Part shown: piece by piece, positions 9,102-17,565 of the stretch | Layout of the letters: every line of letters begins with the position of its first letter | Numbering within the stretch: the stretch's first letter is position 1 | NCBI GenBank assembly: GCA_963828555.1 | Contig: CAWHEL010000002.1 | Coordinates: 1,178,001 to 1,242,000 of the forward strand | Reading direction: 5' to 3' | Length of the DNA: 64,000 bases | Source: JADJPO01 sp963828555 | Lineage (GTDB): Bacteria; Actinomycetota; Actinomycetes; Actinomycetales; Kineosporiaceae | The notes under the pieces: model-generated | Seen by the model: the letters and a program-made list of their open reading frames with translations, nothing else | What the model was told of the DNA's origin: nothing | Databases searched by the model: none | Translations under genes and position numbers: made by a program

Positions 9102-10121
9102 ATGCCCGAGCCACGTCCCACCATTCATCACGTCGCCGCTCGGGCCGGGGTCTCGAAGTCGCTCGTGTCGCTCGCCATGCGGGGATCACCCAAGGTGAGC
9201 GACACGAGTCGGTCGGCCATCATGGCGGCCGCCGTCGAGCTCGGGTACCGCCCCAACGCGGCCGCGCGCAGTCTTGCCGATCGACGCAGTCGCACCCTGG
9301 GCGTGCTCATCCTCGACCTGCACAACCCCGTGTTCGCGCAGATCCTCGACGGAGTCCAGTCGCAGGTGCGTGAACGCGGCTACAGCACGATGCTCGTCAC
9401 CGGCGGCACGGACCCGCGGCTCGAGCGGGCCGAGCTCGACAAGCTGCTGGAGTTCCAGGTCGAGGGCCTCATCCTGATCTCCCACCGGCTGACCGCGATT
9501 GCTCTCCGCTCCCTAGCGATGGAGGTCCCCACGGTCGTCATCACACGCCGTGACGTGATCGGGCCCCGGATCGATACGGTCAGCAATGACGACGTAGCCG
9601 GCGCCGCGATGGCCGTGGAGCACCTCGTCGGCCTGGGCCACCGGCGGATCACGCACCTGTCGGGGGGCGACAATCCGGTCTCGAAGGACCGCTGCCGCGG
9701 CTACCTGGAGGCCATGTCGGCAGCCGGGCTGCGCAGCCGATCGCGAGTCGTCGAGGGGGGGCTGACCGACGCTGAGGGCCATGCGGCCGCTGCCGAGGCA
9801 CTGAGGGGTGCGCGACCGCCCACGGCGCTGTTCGTCGCCAACGATCTGGCGGCTCTGGGTGCCGTCGCGGCGGTCCAGGACCGCGAACTGGCGGTGCCCG
9901 ATGACGTCTCGGTCGTCGGCTACGACGGGATCGGGCTCGGCGCGTTGCGAACCCTGAGCCTGACCACCGTCGCGCAGCCGCTCACCGACATGGGCGCACT
10001 CGCCGCGCAGCGGCTGTTCGTGCGGATCGACCGCCCCGAGAGCCGCACGAAGCACATCAGCGTCGACGCACGGTTGACCGTGCGCAACTCGACGGGGCAA
10101 GCTCCCCGCGGAACACGCTAG
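9102..10121 (+). CDS. LacI-family transcriptional regulator of the inositol locus
   Basis: 339 residues. The N-terminal helix-turn-helix is TIHHVAARAGVSKSLVSLAM, followed by the hinge helix PNAAARSLADRRS, which inserts in the minor groove at a central CG. The rest is a periplasmic-binding-protein-like effector domain (LGVLILDLHNPVFAQILDG; later FVANDLAALGAV and DVSVVGYDGIGLG). It is probably a repressor acting on the palindrome at 8000-8013, relieved by an inositol-derived ligand; the ligand is not known. The start ATG lies five bases after the dehydrogenase stop, so the two are co-transcribed. Confidence 0.88.
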   Translation: MPEPRPTIHHVAARAGVSKSLVSLAMRGSPKVSDTSRSAIMAAAVELGYRPNAAARSLADRRSRTLGVLILDLHNPVFAQILDGVQSQVRERGYSTMLVTGGTDPRLERAELDKLLEFQVEGLILISHRLTAIALRSLAMEVPTVVITRRDVIGPRIDTVSNDDVAGAAMAVEHLVGLGHRRITHLSGGDNPVSKDRCRGYLEAMSAAGLRSRSRVVEGGLTDAEGHAAAAEALRGARPPTALFVANDLAALGAVAAVQDRELAVPDDVSVVGYDGIGLGALRTLSLTTVAQPLTDMGALAAQRLFVRIDRPESRTKHISVDARLTVRNSTGQAPRGTR

Positions 10122-10252
10122 CTGAGACGACCCGCCGATCTGGAGGATGTTCGGGTGTCCAAGATGTCCGGCAGCAGGCGGCGTCCACCGCGCCGAAGCG
10201 CGACGAGACGCCCCGGCGCATTGATCGTCCTGCCCGACGCGACACAGACGTC

Positions 10253-11326
10253 CAACGACGCATCGCACGCACGGCGGTGCAGGCCGAGCTGGTGCTGGGC
10301 CACGTGATCGGGATGGTCGACCAGGGGGTGGGCGGCGCGCAGGAGCGCGCCGAGGCGTTGCGCTCCCTGCTGGGTTCGGTCACCTCCTACGCAGAACGGG
10401 TCGGGACGGCCGACGCGCTCGCGACCCTGCAGGTGTTGGCGGCTCTCGACCCGGAGGACTCGCGGGCCGACGCCGCACTGGCCGCGCAGCGGGTCGCCGC
10501 GCGCGGAGCCGTGGCACGTCCGTGGGCGGGCAGGCCGCGATGCGACCGACATGCGGGACCGGGTCGCGGTGGGGTTCACCGGGAACCCGATCGCGATCTT
10601 CGAAGACATCGACCTGGAGAGAGAGCCGCCGTGATGCTGCGCGAGGCGCTGGCCGAGGACCCCTGCCCCGTCGAGGACGACCAGATCGAGGACATTGCCG
10701 TCCACCGGTGCCTGGTGCACTCAAGGGCGCGTCGACTGGCCGAGCTCGCGGGCCTACCGGCAGAACCCGAACGCCGTGAGGCGGCCACGCCGCTCACGGA
10801 CGACGTCCTGCAGCTCAAGGTGTCGCTGCGCTGGGCCAAGCCGCCGATCCGGCGCCGCCTCGAGGTGCCGGCGTCGATGACCCTCCAGCGGCTGCACGAG
10901 GTGCTCCAAGTGGCCTTCGGGTGGCACGACGCACACCTGCATGAGTTCGAGACCGAGGGATCCAGGCACGGCCGGGCGCTGAAGGGCGCAGCGCTGCGCC
11001 GCACCCGGGTGGTCGACGTCGTCGCCACCCCCGGCGAGAAGGCTCTGTACCGCTACGACTTCGGTGACAACTGGGAGCACGTCATCGAGGTCGAGGACCG
11101 TCATGCTCCCGTGCCCGGCCGTGCCTACCCGACCTGCACCGCGGGACGGCGAGCCGCCCCGCCCGAGGACTGCGGCGGGATCCCCGGCTACCAGGAGTTG
11201 GTCGATGCCCTGGCGAATCCGGCGGACCCGGAGCACGCTGACCTGCTCGAGTGGGCCCCGGCCGGCTACGACCCTGCCCGCTTCGACCGCACCGCCATCG
11301 ACACAGCTCTGACCAGATTGCGCTGA
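10253..11326 (+). pseudogene. Plasmid pRiA4b ORF3-like protein, N-terminus decayed
   Basis: The C-terminal 170 residues are a clear pRiA4b ORF3-like domain: LRWAKPPIRRRLEVP, VAFGWHDAHLHEFE, YRYDFGDNWEHVIEVE and CGGIPGYQELV, ending at 11326. The N-terminal part (AELVLGHVIGMVDQG, YAERVGTADALATLQ) is protein-like in the same frame up to about 10520. Between 10520 and 10640 coding sense switches to another frame (MRDRVAVGFTGNPIAIFEDI), which hits a stop at the point where the first frame resumes. No convincing start or ribosome site exists. The family is widespread and of unknown function; the gene looks broken by at least two frameshifts or small deletions. Confidence 0.55.
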
Positions 11327-11332
11327 GTTCCA

Positions 11333-11555
11333 TCAGGCCGGGGTAGTAGGCGAACCGTCCGCCGCCACCGGCGACCGGATAGGCCGCACCCAGCTCGGCG
11401 TAGATGAGCGCCAGCAGTGCGAGTATTCCCGCGGCCAGCAGCCACCCTGACCCGATGATCGAGCCGAGGGAGACGAACATCAGCCCGTAGAAGTCGACCG
11501 AACGCTTCAGCTGGCCGGGGACGTGTTCTGCTGGAACGGTGACAGCCTCGGCCAT
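11333..11555 (-). pseudogene. Remnant of an APC-family amino acid permease
   Basis: From ATG 11555 the minus strand reads MAEAVTVPAEHVPGQLKRSV and then GLMFVSLGSIIGSGWL, the first transmembrane helix of an amino acid-polyamine permease. It then jumps to LALLALIYAELGAAYPVAGG and RFAYYPG, which belong to helix 2 and the following loop. About 25 residues between them are missing and everything after RFAYYPG is gone, cut where the pRiA4b ORF3-like gene ends. It is a piece of a roughly 500-residue transporter. Confidence 0.65.
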
Positions 11556-11616
11556 GTGGCCGGTCGGGTGTCGGACCGGCACCGTTGTGGTGCCGTCGTT
11601 GGGGTTGATCGAGTCG

Positions 11617-12015
11617 ATGGGAGCATTGGTGAGACCGTCCAGACCCGTTGTGACACATCTGAGTTCGATAGAGCCCCAGGCTTGGGACGACCCGGTGCGA
11701 GGGCTGGTCCGTTTCCAGACGATCTTCAGTCGGGAGTTCACTCACACCCGCTCAGTGACCATGGGCGTATCCGAGCTGGGTCCAGGCGGATGGCTCGGTC
11801 GTCATCGGCACGACCCCGACGAGGTCTACCACCTGCTCGAGGGCCGGGGCACCGCCTTCCTGGACGGCATCGAGTACACCGTCGAAGCGGGATCATCACT
11901 GTTCATCCCCGGCACCACCGAGCACGGCATCCGCAACGGCGACAGCACGGTGCTGCGCTTCTTGTACGTCTTCGCCCTCGACTCCTTCGAGGATGTGGAG
12001 TACCTGTTCTCCTAG
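11617..12015 (+). CDS. Small cupin-domain protein
   Basis: 132-residue single-domain cupin. Motif 1 is GRHRHDPDEVYHLLEGRGTA, with the His-x-His...Glu metal set. Motif 2 is FIPGTTEHGIRNGD with the last metal histidine. It could be a small dioxygenase, isomerase or sugar sensor; the sequence does not say which. ATG 11617 is chosen because the upstream extension overlaps the permease remnant. No clear ribosome site is seen. Confidence 0.7.
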   Translation: MGALVRPSRPVVTHLSSIEPQAWDDPVRGLVRFQTIFSREFTHTRSVTMGVSELGPGGWLGRHRHDPDEVYHLLEGRGTAFLDGIEYTVEAGSSLFIPGTTEHGIRNGDSTVLRFLYVFALDSFEDVEYLFS

Positions 12016-12033
12016 CAGGACCCACCTCGTTCA

Positions 12034-12348
12034 CGGCCGACGCCGAGAGGTGCACGTGGTGGCGGAGGAGATCGTCCCCGGCCCCGCCGAGAAGGCAGGA
12101 AACCGTGCCTTCGCTTCGCTCGCGGGCCCTTCGGGGGCGCCAACCTGACCGGGCGGGCGGTGTCGATGACGGCTCCGGTCCTTCAGAAGTCTGCGTCGGC
12201 CGGACGGTCGACCGCCATGACCGCCCCGGTTCTGAGCCCCATGACAGTTGTCACGAACATGCGCTCGAGCTTCGTGGGCGCCAGCAACGCGATGTGTTGG
12301 GAGACCCGCTCAGGCCCTTGTGAACGCTGGGTTTCGGAACGGCCGTGA
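12034..12348 (+). pseudogene. SOUL-type haem-binding protein remnant, frameshifted
   Basis: One frame reads REVHVVAEEIVPGPAEKAGN and RAFASLAG. The next frame then reads FGGANLTGRAVSMTAPVLQ. SOUL/HBP proteins have exactly this order: a VVAE strand, then AGN..F..LAGYIFGGN, then I.MTAPV. One base is missing near 12125. Upstream and downstream parts are absent or scrambled (STAMTAPVLSPMTVVTNMRS is probably the damaged following region). Not functional as read. Confidence 0.55.
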
Positions 12349-12600
12349 AGGTGGGCGAGAGCACCACCAGCTTCACGGCCAACCGATTCACCGAATGCCC
12401 CCGCCGCGATGGTTGTCATGGCCCAGCAACAGGTAAGAGTCCGGTAAGGACTATCGGTTGGGCTGGGCCGATGCTGGTGGCGTCGCGCAGGGACCCACCG
12501 GATTCGGGCAGGGCTGAAGGCGCTGGAGGAGGCGGGTGGGTTGAGCATCGGCCCTGGTGCGGGGACTTTCGCTCGGTGCAGGCCGCGCGATCCGGTCACG
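12349..12600. other. Stretch without a recognisable gene
   Basis: Between the SOUL remnant and the rhodanese gene no frame on either strand gives a recognisable protein. Short protein-like pieces appear on the minus strand, but I could not assign them. It is probably more gene debris. Confidence 0.4.
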
Positions 12601-13338
12601 ATGCCGACGTTGGTGTTCGGTCGGGCGCCGGTCGACGTTTCGGCGGTCGATGTCACGGGGGTCGGCGAGGTGGAGGCGCTGCGCGTGCAGCTGAACGCCA
12701 GGTTCGGTCTCGGTGTGATCACCGCGGAAGCGTGGGGCTGCGCTGCACCACGTGAGCGACGACTCCTGGTGCACAACCTTGTGGCGCACCTGGTTCCCGG
12801 CGCACGCGTCAAGATCGACGTGGGCGGGTCCGACGCCGACGCGACCGACGTCGGTGGAACCGGCAGGGTCGACGTGAACCAGCACGCCCGCGCCTGTGGC
12901 CTGGAACCCGTGGTCGGGTCGGCGGATCCGGAGTTTCGTCGCACGTCTCGGACGACCATCCACGACCTGGTTGCCGAAGCTCGTGCCCAGCTGGTCAGGG
13001 TGAGCCCGCAGGCGTTGGCCGTGCAGTTGTCCGCCGACCCCGACTGCGTCGTCCTGGACACCCGGACCCCGACCGATCGGGCGCGGTTCGGCGCGATAGC
13101 GGGCTCGATCCATGTTCCGAGGACCACGCTGGAGTGGCGGGTCGACCCCGCGTCAGGATACTCCCATCCGCGAATCCGCACCTTCGAGCAGTCTCTTGTG
13201 GTGCTGTGCAACGAGGGATACAGCTCGAGCCTGGCGGCGGCATCGTTGCAGCGCCTGGGATTCGTCAACGCGACAGACCTCATCGGCGGCTTCGCGGCCT
13301 GGTGCGATGCCGGTCTACCGGTCGAGCCGGTGACGTAA
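12601..13338 (+). CDS. Rhodanese-domain protein with an uncharacterised N-terminal region
   Basis: About 245 residues from ATG 12601. The last 115 residues are a rhodanese domain: TIHDLVAEARAQLVRVSPQ leads in, CVVLDTRTPTDR follows, and VVLCNEGYSSSLAAASLQ holds the predicted catalytic cysteine. FGAIAGSIHVPRTTLEWRVD is typical of small actinobacterial rhodanese proteins of 120-130 residues. The N-terminal 125 residues match no family I know, so this may be a fusion or a start-site artefact. The truncated TusA-like piece at 14038 belongs to the same sulfur-transfer theme. The in-frame start could extend to TTG 12541. Confidence 0.65.
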   Translation: MPTLVFGRAPVDVSAVDVTGVGEVEALRVQLNARFGLGVITAEAWGCAAPRERRLLVHNLVAHLVPGARVKIDVGGSDADATDVGGTGRVDVNQHARACGLEPVVGSADPEFRRTSRTTIHDLVAEARAQLVRVSPQALAVQLSADPDCVVLDTRTPTDRARFGAIAGSIHVPRTTLEWRVDPASGYSHPRIRTFEQSLVVLCNEGYSSSLAAASLQRLGFVNATDLIGGFAAWCDAGLPVEPVT

Positions 13339-13967
13339 CAGGACCGCGGTGAACTGCTGCGAGGTGCCCCACGGGGTGAGGTGGTCCTCTCCTGCGGTCG
13401 ACACCAGCTCGAAGTCGGCGAACTGGGCCGCCAGCTCGTCGTGGGAGTAGCGCACGATGGGCAGCCCGCTGCATGTCGTCGGTCCGTCTGGCCCGAAGGT
13501 GGCCTCGACGACCCACCCACCCGGCTCGAGGCTGCTGCTCAGAGAGGCGAGGTAGTCCTGGCGTTCGTCGGCCTCGGTCAGGAAGTGGAAGACAGCCCGG
13601 TCGTGCCACAGGGCGAAGCGCCTGGCCGGCCGCAGATCCAGAACGTCGGCGACCTCGAGGACCACGTGCGCGCCGGCATCCCCAACCGTTCGCGGACGGT
13701 GTTCAAGGCGCTGATGGACAGGTCGACGGCCGTGAGGTCCCGGTAGCCGCGTTCGGTGAGATGGTCCACGAGCGTCGACCATCTGGCGCCGACGTCGATG
13801 ATGGGCCGGTCACGGCCAACGCCGGTCTCGTCGACCAGACCGAGCAAGAGGCCGGGTACCGCCTGCCACCACGAGACGCCGTCCACCTCGGCGCGGTTGT
13901 GGACTTCCTCCCAGAAGTCCTTCCTGGACGCCGGATCCTTCGGCCCGTTCGTTGCCGCGTCAGGCAT
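13315..13967 (-). pseudogene. SAM-dependent methyltransferase, frameshifted
   Basis: The gene starts at ATG 13967 behind AAAGGAGACTCC. The first frame runs to VDLSISALNTVRERLG and includes the SAM-binding strand RPIIDVGARWSTLVDHL and acidic VDLS. The second frame resumes with DAGAHVVLEVADVLDLRPA and RFALWHDRAVFHFLTEADER, ending at 13315. One G is missing in the GGGG run near 13685. Rejoined, it is a roughly 217-residue class I methyltransferase. Its 3' end overlaps the rhodanese gene by 24 bases in convergent orientation. Confidence 0.7.
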
Positions 13968-14037
13968 GGAGTCTCCTTTGCCGCTTCGTCAGGCTCGGGT
14001 GGCCCCTGTCGTTCGGCCGGACACCTGTGGTGAGCCT

Positions 14038-14190
14038 ATGCCCGTCTCCGATGGTGTTGCTGCCCGCATCGACACTCCCGCTGGAGAGGTCGCCGTTCTG
14101 GTCGACGGTGGTGACATGGATTGCGGCAGCGGCCTGCTGCTGATCACCCGCGCGATGCGTCGCCTCGACGACGGCCTAGGCCTCGCCTGA
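14038..14190 (+). pseudogene. TusA-like sulfur carrier fragment
   Basis: The 50-residue frame has VDGGDMDCGSGLLLITRAMR, the cysteine-containing core of a TusA-family sulfur carrier subgroup. In that subgroup the chain continues for another 30 or so residues; here it stops right after RRLDDGLGLA. The stop lies inside the end of the WYL regulator gene on the other strand (overlap 14176-14190). A recombination or deletion junction near 14170 is the simplest explanation. It is divergent from the methyltransferase. Confidence 0.5.
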
Positions 14191-15104
14191 GGCCGCGAGC
14201 AGGCGCCGTGCGATGAGACGGGCAGCCTCCCGCAGTTCGGGGCCGATCACGATCCGGTACGGCACGGGGAGCGCGGCGAGTTGTGCGGCGTACCAGGCGG
14301 GGTTGCTGGTGGTGGCGACCAGGCGGGTGCTCGCGGAATCGACCGGTTCACACCGCCCGAACGCGCGGGGCAGCCAGCACTGTACGGTCTCGGCCGGGGC
14401 CTCGATGACCACCTCCACCGCGTACTCCCAGCCGACGGCGAGGTGTTCCTCGAGCAGCGCGACCGGGTCCAGGTCGGCGGGCGGGCTGAAGGTGCCGCCG
14501 AGCACCTTGACGGCGCTGATCCGGTCGATCCGGTAGGCCCGCAGCGCGTCGGCCCGGTGAGAGCGGCACACCAGGTCCCACCGACCGTGGCGGACGACGA
14601 CGGCCCAGGGGTCGACCGTCGCCACCCACTCCGAGGCCTCGGAGCGGTAGCCGATCTGCACCACCTGGTGTTCCGTGCACGCCCGCACCAGGTCGCTCGT
14701 CGTGCCCGGGTCGGGGCGGGCAGCGCCCCGGTCGGGGGCCGGTGCAGCCGTCCGCCGGGCGGCATCGCCCGCATGATCTTCGCCAGCGCGCTGCTGACCG
14801 GCTCGGTGGGGTCGCTCGCGTCATGGTGCCCGTCGAGCACGGCCATCACCAGGCCGAGCGCCTCGGCAGAACTGAACACCAGAGGCGTCAGCCGGACGCC
14901 GCGCCCCACCCGGTAGCCGCCGTAGGGCCCGCGCATCGACTCGACCGGGATACCGGCCTCGCGCAGGATCCCGATGTACCGCCGTGCTGCCCGCTCGGAG
15001 ACCCCGAGCGACTCCCCCAAGCGCTCCGCGGTGATGCCCGGGCAGCTCTGCAGCAGTTCGAGAGCCAGCAGCGCTCGGCCCGTGGGGCTCGCCTCAGGTG
15101 GCAC
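14176..15104 (-). pseudogene. HTH-WYL transcriptional regulator, frameshifted
   Basis: N-terminal winged helix-turn-helix of the DeoR-like HTH_11 type (ELLQSCPGITAERLGESLGV, SERAARRYIGILREAGIPV), then the wing GPYGGYRVGRG. A WYL domain follows in another frame (EHQVVQIGYRSEASEWVATV, WDLVCRSHRADALRAYRIDRI). The frame changes between about 14700 and 14760, in a GC-rich linker. GTG 15104 is chosen because GGAGGGG lies just upstream; an in-frame ATG at 15140 lies in the loop of a perfect palindrome and is unlikely. WYL proteins sense ligands or nucleic acids. The likely target is the palindrome at 15122-15154 shared with the acetyltransferase promoter. Confidence 0.7.
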
Positions 15105-15121
15105 GCCGACCCCTCCGCATT

Positions 15122-15154
15122 GTCGGTTCCGGACGTGCACCGTCCGGAACCGAC
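15122..15154. promoter_or_regulatory. Perfect palindrome in a divergent promoter
   Basis: GTCGGTTCCGGACG (15122-15135) and CGTCCGGAACCGAC (15141-15154) are perfect 14-bp inverted repeats around TGCAC. The site lies 17 bases before both the WYL-regulator start (GTG 15104) and the acetyltransferase start (ATG 15171). It is a likely operator for that regulator. Confidence 0.7.
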
Positions 15155-15170
15155 GCTAGCGTGCGGGCGT

Positions 15171-15800
15171 ATGACGGGACCACGCCAACCGCCCCTCACC
15201 GACCAGCAGGTGCGGATCGTCCCCGCCCGCGAGGCCTCCTGGGAGGATCTCGAGGCGATCTTCGGCACCACCGACGCCGGCCACTGCCAGTGCCAGCGGT
15301 TCAAGGTCATGGGCTGGATCTGGCGCGACTCCACCCAGGAGCAGCGGACGGCGAGCCTGCGGGCGCAGTCCGGCTGCGACGACCCGGCGGCGGTCTCCAC
15401 CAGCGGGTTGGTGGCCTATGTCGACGGTGACCCGGCCGGCTGGGTCACCGTCGAGCCGCGGCTCGCCTTTCCCAAGCTCCGATCCACCCGGGTGCCGTGG
15501 ACCGGCCGCAGCGAGGACAAGGACGACGAGGGCGTCTGGGCGGTGACGTGCTTCGTCGTCCGCACGAAGTACCGCGGCCGTGGCCTGACCTATCCGCTCG
15601 CCCGCGCCGCCGTCGACCACGCCCGTGCCTGCGGCGCGACCGCGCTGGAGGCCTATGCGATGATCACCCACCCCGGGAAGGTGATCACCTGGGGCGAGCT
15701 ACACGTCGGCGCGCGACAGGTCTTCGAGGAGGCCGGCCTCACCGAGGTCAGCCACCCCACCCCGCGCCGCGTCGTCCTAAGCATCGACTTCCCCCGCTGA
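15171..15800 (+). CDS. GNAT-family N-acetyltransferase
   Basis: 209-residue acetyltransferase. The N-terminal stretch GHCQCQRFKVMGWIW carries two cysteines and is typical of a GNAT subgroup. The acetyl-CoA loop is VVRTKYRGRGLTYPLARAAV (the R/Q-x-x-G-x-G/A motif), after the beta-strand VWAVTCFVV. A C-terminal strand follows VFEEAGLTEVSHPT. The substrate is unknown. ATG 15171 is the only good start and lies just past the palindromic operator. It is divergent from the WYL regulator, a common arrangement for a small-molecule-inducible gene. Confidence 0.85.
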   Translation: MTGPRQPPLTDQQVRIVPAREASWEDLEAIFGTTDAGHCQCQRFKVMGWIWRDSTQEQRTASLRAQSGCDDPAAVSTSGLVAYVDGDPAGWVTVEPRLAFPKLRSTRVPWTGRSEDKDDEGVWAVTCFVVRTKYRGRGLTYPLARAAVDHARACGATALEAYAMITHPGKVITWGELHVGARQVFEEAGLTEVSHPTPRRVVLSIDFPR

Positions 15801-16430
15801 CCGGCGATTCTGTGCGGTCGAAAGTGGCCCAGCAGCACCACTTCCGCCGCACAGAACCTGGTGCCTACGTGGCGGCGAAGAAGGCTGAGATGGAACAGGC
15901 CGCGGTACTCCTGCCACGTGGCCGCCTCGTGGTAGGCCAACGGCGGTGTCGAGGTCCGCTTCCCGGCGGTCGTCGTCCCACAGCATCCGGGTCGGTCCCC
16001 CCGGGATCGGGTGCCTCGGCGTGCTCGGGAACCCCGCGTCATCGAGCAGCTTCCGCAGGGTCGTGACCACCCAGTCCGCTGCCGCCTCCTCGAACACCCG
16101 CTCGTGGCCCCGGCTGCGGTTCACCAGCCGGACGGCGCCCGCCGCAGTGACGGTCAGGGTGCACAGGCCGAACGGGTCGCCTGCCTGCTCCACCGCGCGG
16201 GGCGAGGCGAGCTCCTCCAGCCGGAACCGCCCCGCCGGGTCGTTGTCGGGGTACCACCCGACGTCGACCATCCTCCCGTCCGGGTGCCGGACGACGAGTT
16301 GGTCCTCGGTGAACCAGCCCCAAGTCGCGTCGTCGGGTGCCATCGAGGCCGGATCCACATCGCGCAACGTGCAGTAGGCAACGCTCCAGGGAGCAGCCAC
16401 CAGCGGGCGGAGGACTGGGGGTTCGCTCAC
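15777..16430 (-). CDS. Conserved protein of unknown function, probably frameshifted near its end
   Basis: From GTG 16430 the frame gives a soluble protein: MAPDDATWGWFTEDQLVVRH, VDVGWYPDNDPAGRFRLEEL, LVNRSRGHERVFEEAAADW. I do not recognise the family. After about residue 160 (READLDTA) the composition turns Pro/Gly/Ser-rich. The neighbouring frame instead gives a better-looking continuation, LAYHEAATWQEYRGLFHLSL, so a one-base shift near 15945 is likely. As read, the 3' end runs over a repeat and the last bases of the acetyltransferase, which also points to a wrong terminal frame. Confidence 0.5.
   Translation of the reverse strand: MSEPPVLRPLVAAPWSVAYCTLRDVDPASMAPDDATWGWFTEDQLVVRHPDGRMVDVGWYPDNDPAGRFRLEELASPRAVEQAGDPFGLCTLTVTAAGAVRLVNRSRGHERVFEEAAADWVVTTLRKLLDDAGFPSTPRHPIPGGPTRMLWDDDRREADLDTAVGLPRGGHVAGVPRPVPSQPSSPPRRHQVLCGGSGAAGPLSTAQNRRSAGEVDA
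15808..15856. repeat. Palindromic repeat, family A copy 1
   Basis: Hairpin with arms TTCTGTGCGG...AAAGTGG and CCACTT...CCGCACAGAA, interrupted by a small internal loop, directly after the acetyltransferase stop. A 49-bp element with the same layout and most of the same bases sits at 19926-19974, directly after the LysR stop. It may be a bidirectional terminator or a small dispersed repeat. Confidence 0.75.
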
Positions 16431-16499
16431 CCGACCTGTATACCGAGGCCGGTGCAGGCACAGCATCGGAGAATCCCCCGTCGTCGGGTCCCTAGACTC

Positions 16500-17465
16500 G
16501 TGAGCGTGCTGACCGCGGGCCACGGCGCCGAGGTCGCCGCAGCGTTCGGGCTCGGCGGCGTCGCGGTGCTCGCCGGGCCGGTGGCGGCGGGCCGGATGGG
16601 CAGCATCTGGCGTCTGACCACCGATCGGGGTCGCTACGCCGTCAAGACCGCCGACTCGCCACCCGTGTCGGCGGAGGTCGAGCGGGACGCGGCCTACCAG
16701 GATGCGGTGCATGCCGCGGGTGTTCCGATGCCCGCCGTCGTCCGCACCCCGACGGGCGCTGTCCTGGCCCAGGTGGACGCAACGCCGGTGCGCGTCTACT
16801 CCTGGGTCGACGTGCTCGGGCGCAGCCGGATGCTCGACCCGGCCACGGTGGGCCGGCTGGTGGCCGCGATCCACGCCGTGCGCGTCCCAGCATCCATCCC
16901 GGTCGACCCCTGGTACTACGCGCCGATCGGCCGCCCGGCCTGGGACGACATGCTCGCTCGGCTGGCCGCGGCAGAGGCGCCGTTCACCGAGGGCCTGGCC
17001 CGCGTCGTCCCCGACGTGGTGGCCACCGAGGCGTTCCTCACCGAGCCGGACGACGTCCAGTGGTGTCACCAGGACCTGTGGGCCGACAACGTGCTGCGCA
17101 CCCCCGACGGCGCGCTCACTGTTCTGGACTGGGAGAACTGCGGCCCGGGCTCGACCAGCCAGGAGCTGATGGTCGTCCTGTTCGAGTTCGGGTGCGGCAA
17201 CCCGGGCCGGATGCGGGAGCTGTACGCCGCCTACCTGGCTGCCGGCGGACCGGGCCGGGTGACCTCCCGTGCCGACGCCACGATGCTGATCGCCCAGCTG
17301 GGGAACATCGCACTGGTCGGCTGCCGGCGCTGGCTGGAGTCGACCACCGACGCCCAGCGCGAGGACAACGCGGAATGGGTGGCCGAGGTCATCGACGAGC
17401 CGGTGACCGTCGACACTATCGACGCCATGATCGAAGCGGTCGCCCGGACCATCGGGGCGAGTTGA
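16500..17465 (+). CDS. Aminoglycoside phosphotransferase-family kinase
   Basis: Protein-kinase-like small-molecule kinase of about 321 residues. The nucleotide loop region is GPVAAGRMGSIWRLTTDRGR followed by YAVKTAD, with the ATP-contacting lysine. The Brenner motif is WCHQDLWADNVLR, holding the catalytic Asp and Asn. VLDWENCGPG carries the metal-binding Asp. The family includes aminoglycoside, choline, homoserine and fructosamine kinases, so a resistance role is only one option. GTG 16500 or GTG 16506 is the start; no ribosome site is present and a leaderless message is likely. Confidence 0.82.
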   Translation: MSVLTAGHGAEVAAAFGLGGVAVLAGPVAAGRMGSIWRLTTDRGRYAVKTADSPPVSAEVERDAAYQDAVHAAGVPMPAVVRTPTGAVLAQVDATPVRVYSWVDVLGRSRMLDPATVGRLVAAIHAVRVPASIPVDPWYYAPIGRPAWDDMLARLAAAEAPFTEGLARVVPDVVATEAFLTEPDDVQWCHQDLWADNVLRTPDGALTVLDWENCGPGSTSQELMVVLFEFGCGNPGRMRELYAAYLAAGGPGRVTSRADATMLIAQLGNIALVGCRRWLESTTDAQREDNAEWVAEVIDEPVTVDTIDAMIEAVARTIGAS

Positions 17466-17565
17466 TCGGGGATCGCGGAGTACCGTTGGCCTTCCCGCAC
17501 ACCACATCCATCGCAGCGTTGCGCCGTGGTCTGCCCGGCGCGGAATTCGTTGGAGGAGAAGTCAC

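Noticed and set aside
10253..12350. Insertion sequence or integrated plasmid
   Set aside because: The pRiA4b ORF3-like domain suggests mobility, but no transposase, integrase, terminal inverted repeat or target duplication is visible.
15777..17507. A 576-codon minus-strand frame covering the APH-like kinase
   Set aside because: Upstream of GTG 16430 it is antisense to the kinase, whose HQDLWADN motif is on the plus strand. Only the part below 16430 is kept.
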